DNA from: an uncultured Clostridia bacterium
GTDB taxonomy: Bacteria; Bacillota; Clostridia; TANB77; CAG-508
DNA: 64,000 nt
NCBI GenBank assembly: GCA_934130935.1
Contig: CAKOYQ010000003.1
Coordinates: forward strand, 65,323-129,322
Direction: 5' to 3'
Part shown: piece by piece, positions 1 to 9,200 of the stretch
Numbering within the stretch: the stretch's first letter is position 1
Layout: every line of letters begins with the position of its first letter
Made by a program: the position numbers and the translations under genes
Notes under the pieces: generated by a model
Seen by the model: the letters and a program-made list of their open reading frames with translations, nothing else
Database searches by the model: none
Told to the model about the DNA's origin: nothing

Positions 1-167
1 ATATAAGCTTTTCATTACAGTCCTCGGTTTATTACGAAATTTAAGAAATTCTAATTCATTTTATGGCACCCTTCCACTCTCGTGAACTCTTTCCATAAAA
101 TTACATAGAATTTCTAAAATTTCTCCATGCACATTCGTCACTTTATTCAAAGCTTATATTTTAAGTC
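1..167. repeat. Foldback repeat R1, copy 1 (left end cut by window)
   Basis: First of three copies of a ~175 bp intergenic foldback element; the others are at 4210-4384 and 17928-18105. The right arm ends in AAGCTTATATTTTAAGTC; the matching left arm is cut off by the window edge, leaving only its inner part. The central loop (ttatggcaccc ... ctttccataa) is the same as in the other copies. Similarity to copy 2 continues beyond the arm, through a shared 'taaataaaccatta' near 185-200. No coding potential is visible. Confidence 0.85.
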
Positions 168-235
168 TTTCTTTATATTAATTTTAAATAAACCATTAAT
201 TTGTAACGAAATAGCAAAAAAGTTTCATAAAAGGC

Positions 236-263
236 TTGATTTTTCGGAAAAATATGGTATAAT
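236..263 (+). promoter_or_regulatory. Promoter of rpsB
   Basis: TTGATT and TATAAT separated by 16 bases. The stretch from the -10 box across the likely start (TATAATAATTAGCGTA) is identical to that of the rpsU promoter at 25294. It is the only good promoter before rpsB and leaves a leader of about 115 bases. Confidence 0.75.
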
Positions 264-297
264 AATTAGCGTAAAAAACACATAGAGAGGAGTTTAT

Positions 298-336
298 ATG
301 GAAGTGCCTTGAAAATCTAATACAATCAAGGTCCAT
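298..336 (+). promoter_or_regulatory. rpsB leader hairpin with four-codon ORF
   Basis: A strong ribosome binding site (gagagg) precedes ATG GAA GTG CCT TGA, a four-residue reading frame at 298-312. The same bases form the left arm of a hairpin: ATGGA (298-302) pairs with TCCAT (332-336) and CCTTGA (307-312) pairs with TCAAGG (326-331). Ribosomal protein S2 genes of several phyla carry autoregulatory leaders, so this may be one, but the fold matches no leader I can name. Confidence 0.4.
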
Positions 337-385
337 GTAAATGATGAAACTTTATGGAAGTTATAACAAAAAGGGAGGAATAAAA

Positions 386-1177
386 ATGGCAGTAGTTGCA
401 ATGAAACAATTACTAGAAGCTGGTGTTCACTTTGGACATCAAACAAGAAGATGGGACCCAAGAATGGCTGAATACATATTTCAAGCTAGAAACGGAATCC
501 ATATAATTGATTTACAAAAAGCTTCAAAGAAAATTGATGAAGCATATGAATTCATCAAAGAACAAGTAGAAGAAGGAAAAACAGTTCTATTTGTAGGAAC
601 AAAAAAACAAGCTCAAGAATGCATGAAAGATGCAGCAATTAAGAGTGGAATGTACTATGTTGATCAAAGATGGTTAGGAGGAATGCTAACAAACTTTGAC
701 ACAATTCAAAAAAGAATTAAAAGATTAAAAGACTTAGAAACAATGGAACAAGATGGAACATTTGAAATATTACCTAAAAAAGAAGTAATATTACTAAAAA
801 AAGAAATGGAAAAACTAGAAAAAAACCTTGGTGGAATTAAGGAAATGGATAAATTACCAGGAGTTATATTCTTAGTAGATCCTAAAAAAGAAAGAATAGC
901 AATATTAGAAGCTAAGAAATTAAATATACCTGTAGTAGGAATTGTAGACACAAATTGTAACCCAGAAGACTTAGATTATCCAATTCCAGGAAATGATGAT
1001 GCTATAAGAGCTGTTAAATTAATAGCAGATGTTATGGCAAATGCAGTAATTGAAGGAAAACAAGGTGAAAGCTTTGAACCAGCTACAGAAGAACAAGATG
1101 TTTCAGAAGAAGCAGAAACAATGGAACAAGTTGTTAGCAAAAATGAAGAACAAGCTGAAGAGAAAGTAGAAGAATAA
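386..1177 (+). CDS. rpsB: 30S ribosomal protein S2
   Basis: Structural protein of the small ribosomal subunit, needed for late 30S assembly and S1/mRNA docking. The 263-residue product opens with the typical S2 N-terminus (MKQLLEAGVHFGHQTRRW) and carries NGIHIIDLQK, the coiled-coil middle and the DPKKE..A..EA region followed by GIVDTNCNP. The last ~35 residues are a Glu-rich tail beyond the conserved core. An upstream in-frame ATG at 341 exists, but the ribosome binding site AAGGGAGG (371-378) sits 7 bases before the ATG at 386, and residue 1 there matches the family start. It is followed by tsf, the usual partner, with a terminator-like hairpin between them. Identification is secure. Confidence 0.97.
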   Translation: MAVVAMKQLLEAGVHFGHQTRRWDPRMAEYIFQARNGIHIIDLQKASKKIDEAYEFIKEQVEEGKTVLFVGTKKQAQECMKDAAIKSGMYYVDQRWLGGMLTNFDTIQKRIKRLKDLETMEQDGTFEILPKKEVILLKKEMEKLEKNLGGIKEMDKLPGVIFLVDPKKERIAILEAKKLNIPVVGIVDTNCNPEDLDYPIPGNDDAIRAVKLIADVMANAVIEGKQGESFEPATEEQDVSEEAETMEQVVSKNEEQAEEKVEE

Positions 1178-1192
1178 TAAAATGTTAATAAA

Positions 1193-1226
1193 AGAGTGGG
1201 GCTCTACTGCTCTACTCTATTTTTTA
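1193..1226 (+). terminator. Terminator/attenuator between rpsB and tsf
   Basis: AGAGTGGGGC (1193-1202) pairs with GCTCTACTCT (1209-1218) using two G-U pairs, followed by ATTTTTTA. Lying between two cotranscribed genes, it probably acts as a partial terminator that lowers tsf relative to rpsB. Confidence 0.7.
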
Positions 1227-1276
1227 TAAAAAGAGGATAAAAATATCTTCTTAAAACTAAAAGGAGGAATGTATAG

Positions 1277-2152
1277 ATGGTTACAGCAGCATTGGTTAAA
1301 GAATTAAGAGAAAAAACAGGTGCAGGAATGATGGACTGCAAAAAAGTATTAACAGAAACAAATGGAGATTTAGAAAAAGCATCAGAACTTTTACGTGAAA
1401 GAGGAATAGCAAAAGCAGCTAAAAAATCAGGAAGAGTAGCAGCAGAAGGAATGGTTGAAGCATATATTTCAGAAGATGGAAAAATAGGAGCAATAGTTGA
1501 AGTAAATTCAGAAACTGACTTTGTTGCTAAAAATGACGAATTCAAAACATTTGTAATGAATGTTGCAGAACAAGTTGTAAAAAATAATCCAGCAACAGTA
1601 GAAGATTTACTAGCAGAGCCATCATTATTTGTAGAAGGAAAAACAGTTAATGAAGTTTTAATAGACAAAATAGCAACAATCGGTGAAAATATGACAATAA
1701 GAAGATTTGCAAGATTTGAAACAACAGAAGGACTAATAGAAAAATATATTCATGGAGATGGTAAAATAGCAGTTTTAGTTAATATGAACAATGGAAATAA
1801 AGAGTTAGCTAAAGATGTTTGTATGCAAATAGCAGCAGCAAGACCTGAATTCGTAAATAGAGAACAAGTACCTGCTGAAAGATTAGAAAAAGAAAAAGAA
1901 ATTTTAAAAGCACAAACAATGAATGAAGGTAAACCAGAAGCAATAGCTGAAAAAATAGTTATGGGTAGAATTAATAAATTCTATGAAGAAATCTGCTTAG
2001 TTGATCAAGAATTTGTTAAAGATCCAAGTATGAAGGTTTCTCAAATATTAAAAGATGCCTCAGTTGTAGAATTCGCAAGATTTGAAAAAGGCGAAGGAAT
2101 CGAGAAAAAAGAAGAAAACTTCGCAGAGGAAGTTATGAAACAATTAAAATAA
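1277..2152 (+). CDS. tsf: Translation elongation factor Ts
   Basis: Guanine-nucleotide exchange factor that reloads EF-Tu with GTP in the cytosol. The 291-residue product has the N-terminal UBA-like domain with the signature TGAGMMDCKKVL (residues ~15-26) and the second signature NSETDFVAKN (~77-86), then the two-lobed dimerisation core. Length is normal for the family. ATG is preceded by AAGGAGG at 1261-1267. It is cotranscribed with rpsB through a hairpin that may attenuate, and followed by its own terminator at 2161. Nothing is missing or unusual. Confidence 0.97.
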   Translation: MVTAALVKELREKTGAGMMDCKKVLTETNGDLEKASELLRERGIAKAAKKSGRVAAEGMVEAYISEDGKIGAIVEVNSETDFVAKNDEFKTFVMNVAEQVVKNNPATVEDLLAEPSLFVEGKTVNEVLIDKIATIGENMTIRRFARFETTEGLIEKYIHGDGKIAVLVNMNNGNKELAKDVCMQIAAARPEFVNREQVPAERLEKEKEILKAQTMNEGKPEAIAEKIVMGRINKFYEEICLVDQEFVKDPSMKVSQILKDASVVEFARFEKGEGIEKKEENFAEEVMKQLK

Positions 2153-2160
2153 AATTTATG

Positions 2161-2188
2161 GGAATTAGAATAATCTAATTCCTTTTTA
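2161..2188 (+). terminator. Terminator after tsf
   Basis: GGAATTAGA (2161-2169), loop ATAA, TCTAATTCC (2174-2182), then TTTTTA. Perfect 9 bp stem with a U tract. Confidence 0.85.
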
Positions 2189-2253
2189 TAAATATTGAAA
2201 AAAATGTTAAACTATGCTAGTATAATATTGTATAAAGATAATAGAGGTGAAAT

Positions 2254-3009
2254 ATGAAACTAATATCATGGAATGTGAATGGAATTAGAGCTTGCCTAAC
2301 GAAAGGCTTTTCTGACTTCTTTAATCAAATAAATGCAGATATATTTTGTATACAAGAAACAAAATGCCAACCAGAACAAGTTGAATTAGAATTTAAAGGA
2401 TATAAAAGCTATTGGAATAGTGCAGAACGAAAAGGTTATTCTGGAACAGCAATATTTACTAAAAAGGAGCCATTAAAAGCAACATATGGAATAGGAATAG
2501 AAGAGCATGACAAAGAAGGAAGAGTAATAACATTAGAATATGAAGAGTTTTATATTGTAACAATATATACTCCAAATGTCAAAAGAGAACTAGAAAGATT
2601 AGAGTATAGAATGATATGGGAAGATGAAATACGAAAGTATTTATTAAAATTAAATGAAACAAAGCCAGTAATAATATGTGGTGACTTAAATGTGGCACAT
2701 GAAGAAATTGATTTAAAAAATCCAAAAACAAATAGAGGAAATGCAGGATTTACAGATGAAGAAAGAAGCAAAATGACTGAATTATTGCAAGCAGGTTTTA
2801 CAGATAGTTTTAGATATTTATATCCAGAAAAAACAGAAGAGTATAGTTGGTGGTCTTATATGGGACGAGCTAGAGAAAAAAATGTTGGATGGAGAATTGA
2901 TTATTTTATAACATCTAAAGATATTGAAAAAAATATTAAACAAGCTACAATATATTCAGAAATATTTGGAAGTGATCATTGTCCTGTTGGACTAGAAATT
3001 GAAATTTAG
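2254..3009 (+). CDS. xth: Exodeoxyribonuclease III / AP endonuclease
   Basis: Repairs abasic sites and removes 3' blocking groups from DNA; endonuclease/exonuclease/phosphatase fold. In 251 residues the catalytic set is visible: WNVNG (Asn7), QETK (Glu35, metal binding), CGDLNVAH (Asp and Asn, residues ~145-150), WRIDYF and the C-terminal GSDHCP (~240) with the general-base His. Length is normal. ATG is preceded by ATAGAGGTG. The GTG start of the next gene lies 23 bases downstream, so the two are probably cotranscribed. Between ExoA (B. subtilis) and XthA (E. coli) types it is closer to ExoA by eye; symbol given loosely. Confidence 0.93.
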   Translation: MKLISWNVNGIRACLTKGFSDFFNQINADIFCIQETKCQPEQVELEFKGYKSYWNSAERKGYSGTAIFTKKEPLKATYGIGIEEHDKEGRVITLEYEEFYIVTIYTPNVKRELERLEYRMIWEDEIRKYLLKLNETKPVIICGDLNVAHEEIDLKNPKTNRGNAGFTDEERSKMTELLQAGFTDSFRYLYPEKTEEYSWWSYMGRAREKNVGWRIDYFITSKDIEKNIKQATIYSEIFGSDHCPVGLEIEI

Positions 3010-3032
3010 GAAACATTAAGGAGGAAAATAAT

Positions 3033-4169
3033 GTGGATGAAGTGAAAAAAAAATTCTCGAAATGGATGTACTATTTTTTATTAGCAGTAGCAATAATTAT
3101 TGTATACAAATTTTTTGATAATTTTACAGCAATAGGAGAAACGATAGGAAATTTTTTTGGAGTAATAAAACCCTTTTTTGCAGGAGCATTATTAGCATAT
3201 TTGCTATATATACCTGCTTCAAGAATTGAAAAAAAACTTACAAAATCAAAAAGAAAATTTTTAAAACATAAGTCAAGGGGATTAAGTGTATTAATTACAT
3301 ATATATTAGCTATACTTGTTATAATTTTGTTAGTTAATGTAATATTGCCAGTTGTATTAGAAAGTGTAATGGAATTAGTAAACAATTTTCAATGGTATTG
3401 GAATACAGCTATAGAAAAATTAAATGCACTACCAGAAGATTCAATACTAAAAAGTCAGCAAGCAGAAGATGTAATAAAAAATGTTGGAGAGGCAATTCAA
3501 AATATAGACTTAAAACAATATATAAATACTGAAAAGATAACAGGATATGTAAAAAGTGCATTAGGTGTTGCAAGTGGGATATTTAATATATTTGTATCAA
3601 TAGTTGTATCAGTGTATATATTACTACAGAGAAATCAAATTATTAATTTTTTCGAAAAGTTAACAATGGCTATATTTGACAAAAAGACATGTGATAAAAT
3701 CGAAAAATATATAGATAGTACAAACAAGATATTTTTTAAATTTATAAGTAGTCAATTAATTGATGCAATTATAGTTGGAATTTTAGTAACAATCGCTATG
3801 AGCATAATTGGAGTTAAATATTCGGTGTTATTAGGCTTTATGATTGGATTATTTAATATAATACCATATTTTGGAGCAATAATAGCTGTTGCGATAAGCA
3901 TACTAATAACAGTTATAACAGGGGGGATATCTAAAGCACTTATTATGGCGATTGTAGTAATAATATTACAACAAATTGATTCGAATATAATAAATCCTAA
4001 AATAATAGGTAACTCTTTGGAAATAAGCCCATTACTTGTAATTTTTGCAGTAACAGTAGGAGGAGCATATTTTGGTGTACTAGGAATGTTTTTGGCAGTA
4101 CCAGTTGTAGCAGTATTAAAAATTGTTGTAAATGATTGGATAGAGTTTAAAAGCAAAGTTACTAAATAA
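3033..4169 (+). CDS. AI-2E family transporter (YdbI/YtvI-like)
   Basis: Polytopic membrane protein of the AI-2E transporter family (PF01594), 378 residues. The family includes putative autoinducer exporters and Na+/H+ antiporters, so the substrate is not known here. Visible are a first hydrophobic pair (~13-60), a third segment (~88-108), a soluble middle, and the C-terminal helix set with the family pattern LLGFMIGLFNIIPYFG (~268-283) and NPKIIGNSLEISPL. The start is GTG at 3033: AGGAGG at 3020-3025 is well placed, while the overlapping ATG at 3031 is out of frame and stops after four codons. It follows xth closely. Confidence 0.88.
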   Translation: MDEVKKKFSKWMYYFLLAVAIIIVYKFFDNFTAIGETIGNFFGVIKPFFAGALLAYLLYIPASRIEKKLTKSKRKFLKHKSRGLSVLITYILAILVIILLVNVILPVVLESVMELVNNFQWYWNTAIEKLNALPEDSILKSQQAEDVIKNVGEAIQNIDLKQYINTEKITGYVKSALGVASGIFNIFVSIVVSVYILLQRNQIINFFEKLTMAIFDKKTCDKIEKYIDSTNKIFFKFISSQLIDAIIVGILVTIAMSIIGVKYSVLLGFMIGLFNIIPYFGAIIAVAISILITVITGGISKALIMAIVVIILQQIDSNIINPKIIGNSLEISPLLVIFAVTVGGAYFGVLGMFLAVPVVAVLKIVVNDWIEFKSKVTK

Positions 4170-4209
4170 AAGCTACAGGATAATGATTTAGATATGCTTT
4201 TATAAGAGA

Positions 4210-4384
4210 GACTTAAAATATAAGCTTTTCATTACATTCCTCGGTTTATTACGAAATTTAAGAAATTCTAACTTGTTTTATGGCACCCTTCCACTCTCGT
4301 GAACTCTTTCCATAAATCTACGTAGAATTTCTAAAATTTCTCCATGCACATTCGTCATTTCACTCAAAGCTTATATTTTAAGTC
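4210..4384. repeat. Foldback repeat R1, copy 2 (complete)
   Basis: Complete copy. GACTTAAAATATAAGCTTT at 4210 is the perfect 19-base inverse of AAAGCTTATATTTTAAGTC ending at 4384. Inside are a second inverted pair (AGAAATTCTA / TAGAATTTCT), a third (TTTATGG / CCATAAA) and a small CAC/GTG stem in the loop. It lies between the AI-2E gene and an orphan small gene. Confidence 0.88.
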
Positions 4385-4484
4385 TTTCTTTATATTAGTG
4401 TAAAATAAACCATTATCTTATAACAAATAAAAAGAAATGACATTAAAAAGTATTGAAAAAGAAATAAAAAAATGTTAATATATT

Positions 4485-4517
4485 CTCATGCTAAAAGTGT
4501 TTGGCATGAGATTTTTT
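4485..4517 (+). terminator. Terminator-like hairpin with promoter directly upstream
   Basis: CTCATGCTAAA (4485-4495), loop AGTG, TTTGGCATGAG (4500-4510) and ATTTTTT. An 11 bp stem with one G-U pair: a good intrinsic terminator. However TTGAAA (4453) and TAATAT (4476, with TG extension, 17-base spacer) would start RNA at about 4488, inside the stem, so either the promoter or the terminator reading is incidental. Confidence 0.65.
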
Positions 4518-4718
4518 GTCTATGCAATTTCTTAGGCATAGATGCTTTAGAATAATAAATTCAAATCAAATTAATTTAGGTCGCTTTTGTCGCTAAATTA
4601 CAATCAAGAAAAAATAAGCACGAATCAGGTTGTAAGTTTTTACCGTGCTCAAGAAAAGAGGTGAAAAAGTATAAAAGTTCCTTTATAAGGTAAAATATAA
4701 CTAGAAAGAGGTAAAGAA
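4518..4718 (+). promoter_or_regulatory. Hairpin-rich leader of an orphan small gene
   Basis: Two hundred bases with no gene but three further inverted repeats: CTATGC (4520) with GCATAG (4536); TAATTTAG (4572-4579) with CTAAATTA (4593-4600), enclosing gtcgcttttgtcg; and GCACG (4618) with CGTGC (4644), enclosing GGT..TAA / TTACC. The density of clean dyads suggests a structured 5' leader or small RNA. It matches no riboswitch class that I recognise. Confidence 0.35.
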
Positions 4719-4988
4719 ATGGAAAATCAAATGATTGTAAGAATAAAAAAATATTTAGACAAACAACAACAAAAGCCTTTAAGAATACAACAAAATGGAT
4801 TTTTAATAAATCAATTTTTTATGGAAAAAATGATGTATAAAATTCAAAATGATACCCTAAATTTAAGAGATGAAACTAAAGAAGTATATTTATCATTAAA
4901 TTTAAATCAAGTATATCAAGTAGAAATTGGTGAAAATAAAATAATTTTGTTCTTAGACAATGATACAAAAATACAATTAAGCTTATAA
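4719..4988 (+). CDS. Hypothetical protein, 89 residues
   Basis: Small soluble protein, not recognised. It begins with a basic helix (MIVRIKKYLDKQQQKPLR), continues through a Gln/Asn-rich stretch and ends in alternating hydrophobic strands (EVYLSLNLNQVYQVEIGENKI split by turns), suggesting an alpha/beta or small beta-barrel fold. No signal peptide, membrane segment or Cys. It has a well-placed ribosome binding site (AAAGAGG, 4706-4711), its own leader with several hairpins, and its own strong terminator, so it is very likely expressed as a single gene. No function is inferred. Confidence 0.7.
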   Translation: MENQMIVRIKKYLDKQQQKPLRIQQNGFLINQFFMEKMMYKIQNDTLNLRDETKEVYLSLNLNQVYQVEIGENKIILFLDNDTKIQLSL

Positions 4989-4990
4989 AT

Positions 4991-5029
4991 AAAAATTAAG
5001 ATTTTCTTTTTTAGAAAATCTTAATTTTT
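4991..5029. terminator. Bidirectional terminator between convergent genes
   Basis: AAAAATTAAGATTTTCT (4991-5007) is the perfect inverse of the arm at 5013-5029, with a TTTTT loop. A-tract on one side and T-tract on the other let it serve both the plus-strand orphan gene and the minus-strand RHH gene. Confidence 0.88.
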
Positions 5030-5056
5030 ATTAATTTTAATGTAAAATACAATGTT

Positions 5057-5272
5057 TTACTTATTTTTTTCTATATGTTTGTTTTTTTTTAGAACTGTTT
5101 TATCAGCATCATCAAGATTTTCCAAACTGAACTCAAGTAAAGAAATAATAGTTCTGTTAAAAGAAAGATTTTTTAAATCAGCCAAGTTTTGTACATCTTC
5201 TACAATATTTTCTGGTAATCGAAGTGTTTTACTTATTCCACTATGATTTTCAGGTATTTTTAATTTATTCAT
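5057..5272 (-). CDS. Ribbon-helix-helix (Arc/CopG-like) small protein
   Basis: 71 residues. The segment ISKTLRLPENIVEDVQNLAD followed by NLSFNRTIISLLEFSL fits a ribbon-helix-helix DNA-binding fold: a short N-terminal strand (residues ~13-19), helix A, a turn and helix B with hydrophobic repeats. Such proteins are dimeric repressors or antitoxins. The C-terminal tail is Lys/Asp-rich. The start ATG has AAGGAGGAAT upstream. No toxin is adjacent; the nearest candidate partner, MazF, is 47 kb away. Function beyond DNA binding is unknown. Confidence 0.75.
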   Translation of the reverse strand: MNKLKIPENHSGISKTLRLPENIVEDVQNLADLKNLSFNRTIISLLEFSLENLDDADKTVLKKNKHIEKNK

Positions 5273-5304
5273 AGAATTCCTCCTTATGCAATTATTTTAC
5301 AACA

Positions 5305-5343
5305 TAAAGAAAAATAAATATGCACCCAGATATAGGTGCATAT
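5305..5343 (-). terminator. Terminator of the COG2426 gene
   Basis: ATATGCACC (5318-5326) pairs with GGTGCATAT (5335-5343); on the minus strand the stem is followed by TTATTTTTC. It separates the COG2426 gene from the downstream RHH gene. Confidence 0.75.
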
Positions 5344-5361
5344 GATTTTAATAATAATTTT

Positions 5362-5919
5362 TTATTTTTTCTTTTTTATTATAATTGATATCAGTAATAT
5401 GACTAATATTACTGCAATAATTGCAAATACCCCAGTCCATCCTAGGACAGCAACAATCTTGCTACCTAATGACATTATAATGCCAGCTAATAAAACACCT
5501 AGAGTTATTGAACATATACTTGTTTTAAAATCGATTTTTAAAAAACTTGCAGCTAAAGTACCAGTCCAAGCACCAGTGCCAGGTAAAGGAATTCCTACAA
5601 ATATAAGTAGAGCTAAGAATATACCACTGTTTCCAGCAGAAGCTCTTAATTTTTCGCCGCCCTTTTCACCTTTATCTAAACACCATGTAAAAAATTTACC
5701 TATTAATTTTTTATCTTTGCCCCATTCAAGAACTTTTCGTGCAAATAAATAAATAATAGGCACTGGAAGCATATTTCCTATAATAGCTATTGGATAATAC
5801 AAAAATATATTTAGCCCAAGACTTTCGGCTATAGGAATTGCACCTCTTAATTCTACTATTGGAACCATTGATACAAAGAAAACTAATAGGTATTTTACGA
5901 TTAACGGTAAACTTGCCAT
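5362..5919 (-). CDS. COG2426 small multidrug export-type membrane protein
   Basis: 185 residues, almost entirely membrane-embedded. The family signature VELRGAIPIAESLGL is at residues ~22-36, followed by a hydrophobic helix, a charged loop (EWGKDKKLIGKFF...GEKGGEKLRA) and the second conserved patch VGIPLPGTGAWTGTLAA (~108-124), then two or three further helices and a KKKK tail. This is the PF06695 family, annotated as putative small multidrug exporters; transport function is weakly established. Start ATG preceded by AAGGAGGAAAAG. It is divergent from rpoB. Confidence 0.88.
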   Translation of the reverse strand: MASLPLIVKYLLVFFVSMVPIVELRGAIPIAESLGLNIFLYYPIAIIGNMLPVPIIYLFARKVLEWGKDKKLIGKFFTWCLDKGEKGGEKLRASAGNSGIFLALLIFVGIPLPGTGAWTGTLAASFLKIDFKTSICSITLGVLLAGIIMSLGSKIVAVLGWTGVFAIIAVILVILLISIIIKKKK

Positions 5920-6043
5920 CTTTTCCTCCTTAAATAAAACTTATTCTATTTTACTATAACATATAAAAAAGTCAATAATTTTAGAAGAAAATATTATACA
6001 AAAAATATATATATTAAAAAAATAAAAGATACAGGTAAAAACA

Positions 6044-6073
6044 TTGACAAATACAACAAAAATGTGATATGAT
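6044..6073 (+). promoter_or_regulatory. Promoter of rpoBC
   Basis: TTGACA (6044) and TATGAT (6068) with an 18-base spacer and a TG extension of the -10 box. It leaves a leader of roughly 205 bases before rpoB. The remainder of the 5920-6286 gap upstream of it is plain AT-rich sequence. Confidence 0.78.
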
Positions 6074-6188
6074 ATTAATCGTATATTTATGCGGTAATGC
6101 GAATGTTATAAAATTATTTCAATAAAATGTTTTTAAATTAGAAAAGTAAGAATTGGATATATACTAAGTAAAGTAAAGAGAATTGTAA

Positions 6189-6262
6189 AAGCAGACAATA
6201 ATTAGAGCTTTATGGAGTTATATTTAAAGAGGGGACTTTTCTAATATATATTTACTCTGCTT
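6189..6262 (+). promoter_or_regulatory. Candidate structured leader of rpoB
   Basis: AAGCAGA (6189-6195) pairs with TCTGCTT (6256-6262), enclosing a further AAAGAGG..CTTTT dyad around 6228-6241. The outer stem closes about a dozen bases before the rpoB ribosome binding site, so folding could affect translation. No known leader class is recognised. Confidence 0.3.
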
Positions 6263-6286
6263 AAATTTTAATAAGGAGTGATTTAT

Positions 6287-9200
6287 TTGAAAATCAAAGA
6301 AGTTAAGTTCGGAAGAACTACTCGCAAAAACTTTTCAAAGGTTGGGGATTATATTGAAATGCCAAACCTAATCAAAGTTCAAAAAGATTCTTATGACTGG
6401 TTTATAGAAGAAGGACTTGGAGAAGTACTAAAAGACATTTCACCAATCATAGACTATACAGGAAACTTAGTTCTAGAATTTTTCGATTATTACATGGAAG
6501 ATAAAACAAAATACACTGAAGAAGAAGCAAAAGAAAGAGATGCAACATATTCAACAAGATTACATGTAAAAGTAAGACTAATAAATCGTGAATCAGGAGA
6601 AATCAAAGAACAAGAAATCTATTTAGGCGATTTCCCATTAATGACAGAAAGTGGAACATTTATTATAAATGGTGCAGAAAGAGTTGTAGTAAGTCAGTTA
6701 GTTCGTTCACCTGGATGTTATTATGATGAAGTATTTGATACAAAAACAGGAAAGAAAACATATACATCTACAGTAATGCCACTTAGAGGAGCATGGATAG
6801 AATACGAAACAGATGGAAATGACATGTTTTGGGTACGTGTGGACAGAACAAGAAAAATACCTGTTACAACATTACTAAGGGCTATTGGAGTTGAATCAGA
6901 CGATCAAATAAGAACATTATTTGGAGAAGAGAATTTACTAGAAACTACAATACAAAAAGACCCAATAAAAACAGGAGAAGAATCTTTAATAGAAATATAC
7001 AAAAAATTAAGACCAGGGGAATTACCTACAGTAGAAGCTGCAAGAAGTTTATTTAATGGTTTATTTTTTGATAATAGAAGATATGATTTAGCAAAAGTAG
7101 GAAGATTTAAATTCAACCAAAAATTAAGCATAGCTAATAGAATAAAAAACCAAATAGCATTTGAAGATATAATGGATAAAGAGACAGGAGAGGTTTTTAT
7201 TGCCGCAGGAGAAAAAATTACATCAGAAATTGCAGAAGAAATTCAAAATGCAGGAATAAATGTTGTAGATATTAAATTGGGAGAGCAAAGAGTAAGAGTA
7301 ATAGGAAATGGAATAGTTAATATCCACAAAGTATTACCAAATGTAGATTTAAGCAAATTACATTTTAAAGAAGAAGTAAATTATGAAGTATTAAAAAATA
7401 TAATAGATAATACAGAAGAAAAAGATTTAGTAAAAGTAATAGAAGAAAGATATGATGAATTAGTGCCAAAACATATTACAACAGAAGATATGATTGCATC
7501 AGTAAATTATTTATTAAATATGTATCATGGACTAGGAAAAAAAGACGATATAGACCATTTGGCAAACCGTAGAATAAGATGTGTAGGAGAACTATTACAA
7601 AATCAATTTAGAATTGGTTTAACAAGGCTAGAGAGAGTAGTTCGTGAAAGAATGACAATTCAAGACTTAGATGTTATAACACCACAAACATTAATAAATA
7701 CAAAACCAATAACGTCATCAATAAGAGAATTCTTTGGAAGTTCACAGTTGTCACAATTCATGGATCAAACAAATCCACTTTCAGAATTAACACATAAAAG
7801 AAGAATTTCAGCATTAGGACCTGGAGGACTTTCAAGAGAAAGAGCAGGATTTGAGGTACGTGATATTCATTATACACATTATGGAAGATTATGCCCAATA
7901 GAATCTCCAGAAGGACCAAACATAGGACTTATTTCAGCATTATCATCATTTGCAAACATAAATGAGTATGGATTTATAGAAACTCCATATAGAAAAATAG
8001 ATCCAGAGACACATAAGGTAACAGATATTGTAGAATATATGAGTGCAGATGTAGAAGATAATTACATAATAGCACAAGCATCTGAGCCAATGGATGAAAA
8101 TGGAGAATTTATTAATAAACGTATTCGTGTAAGACATCAAAATGAAATAACAGAGGTTGATAAAGAGTTAGTACAATATATAGATGTATCACCAAAACAA
8201 TTAGTATCAATAGCAGCTGCAATGATACCATTCTTAGAGCATGATGATGCAAAAAGAGCATTAATGGGTGCAAACATGCAACGTCAAGCGGTTCCTCTAA
8301 TGATTACTGAAGCGCCAATAGTAGCTACAGGAATAGAATATAGGGCAGCAAAAGACTCTGGAATATTAATTTTGGCTGAAGATGATGGAGTTGTAGAAAA
8401 AGTTACTGGTAACAGTATTACTATGAAATATAAAAATGGAAAAACAGTTACACATAAATTACGTAAATTTAAGAGAACAAATGGTGGAACTTGTATAAAT
8501 CAACAACCTATAGTTGTAAAGGGAGAAGAGGTTAAAAAAGGAGATGCCATTGCAGATGGACCATCAACAAAAGATGGAGAAATGGCACTTGGAAAGAATG
8601 TATTAATAGCATTTTCTACATGGGAAGGATATAATTACGAAGATGCCATATTATTAAATGAAAGATTAGTACAAGAAGACGTATTTACATCAATACATAT
8701 TGAAGAATATGATTGTGAATGTCGTGACACAAAATTAGGAGCAGAAGAAATTACAAGAGACATTCCAAATGTTGGTGATGACGCATTAAAAGATTTGGAC
8801 GAAAATGGAATAATAAGAATTGGTGCAGAAGTTAGACCAGGAGATATATTAGTTGGTAAGGTAACTCCTAAAGGAGAAACTGAATTAACAGCAGAAGAAA
8901 GACTTCTTCGTGCTATATTTGGAGAGAAAGCTAGAGAAGTAAGAGATACATCATTACGTGTACCACATGGTGAGGCAGGAACAATAGTTGATGTAAAAAT
9001 ATTTACTAGAGACAATTCAGAAGAATTAGGACCAGGTGTAAATCAAGTAATAAGATGTTATATTGCAACAAAGAGAAAAATATCAGTTGGAGATAAGATG
9101 GCTGGACGTCACGGAAATAAAGGTGTAATTTCAAGAATATTACCAACAGAAGATATGCCATTTTTACCTGACGGAACACCGATAGATATATTATTAAACC

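Noticed and set aside
2195..2226. Promoter for xth (TTGAAA with TATAAT)
   Set aside because: Spacing of 20 bases is too long for confidence and no extended -10 is present.
3031..3045. ATG at 3031 as start of the AI-2E gene
   Set aside because: Out of frame, stops after four codons; GTG at 3033 fits the ribosome binding site.
5052..5752. Plus-strand frames opposite the RHH and COG2426 genes
   Set aside because: The minus-strand genes have good ribosome binding sites and family patterns; the plus frames have none.
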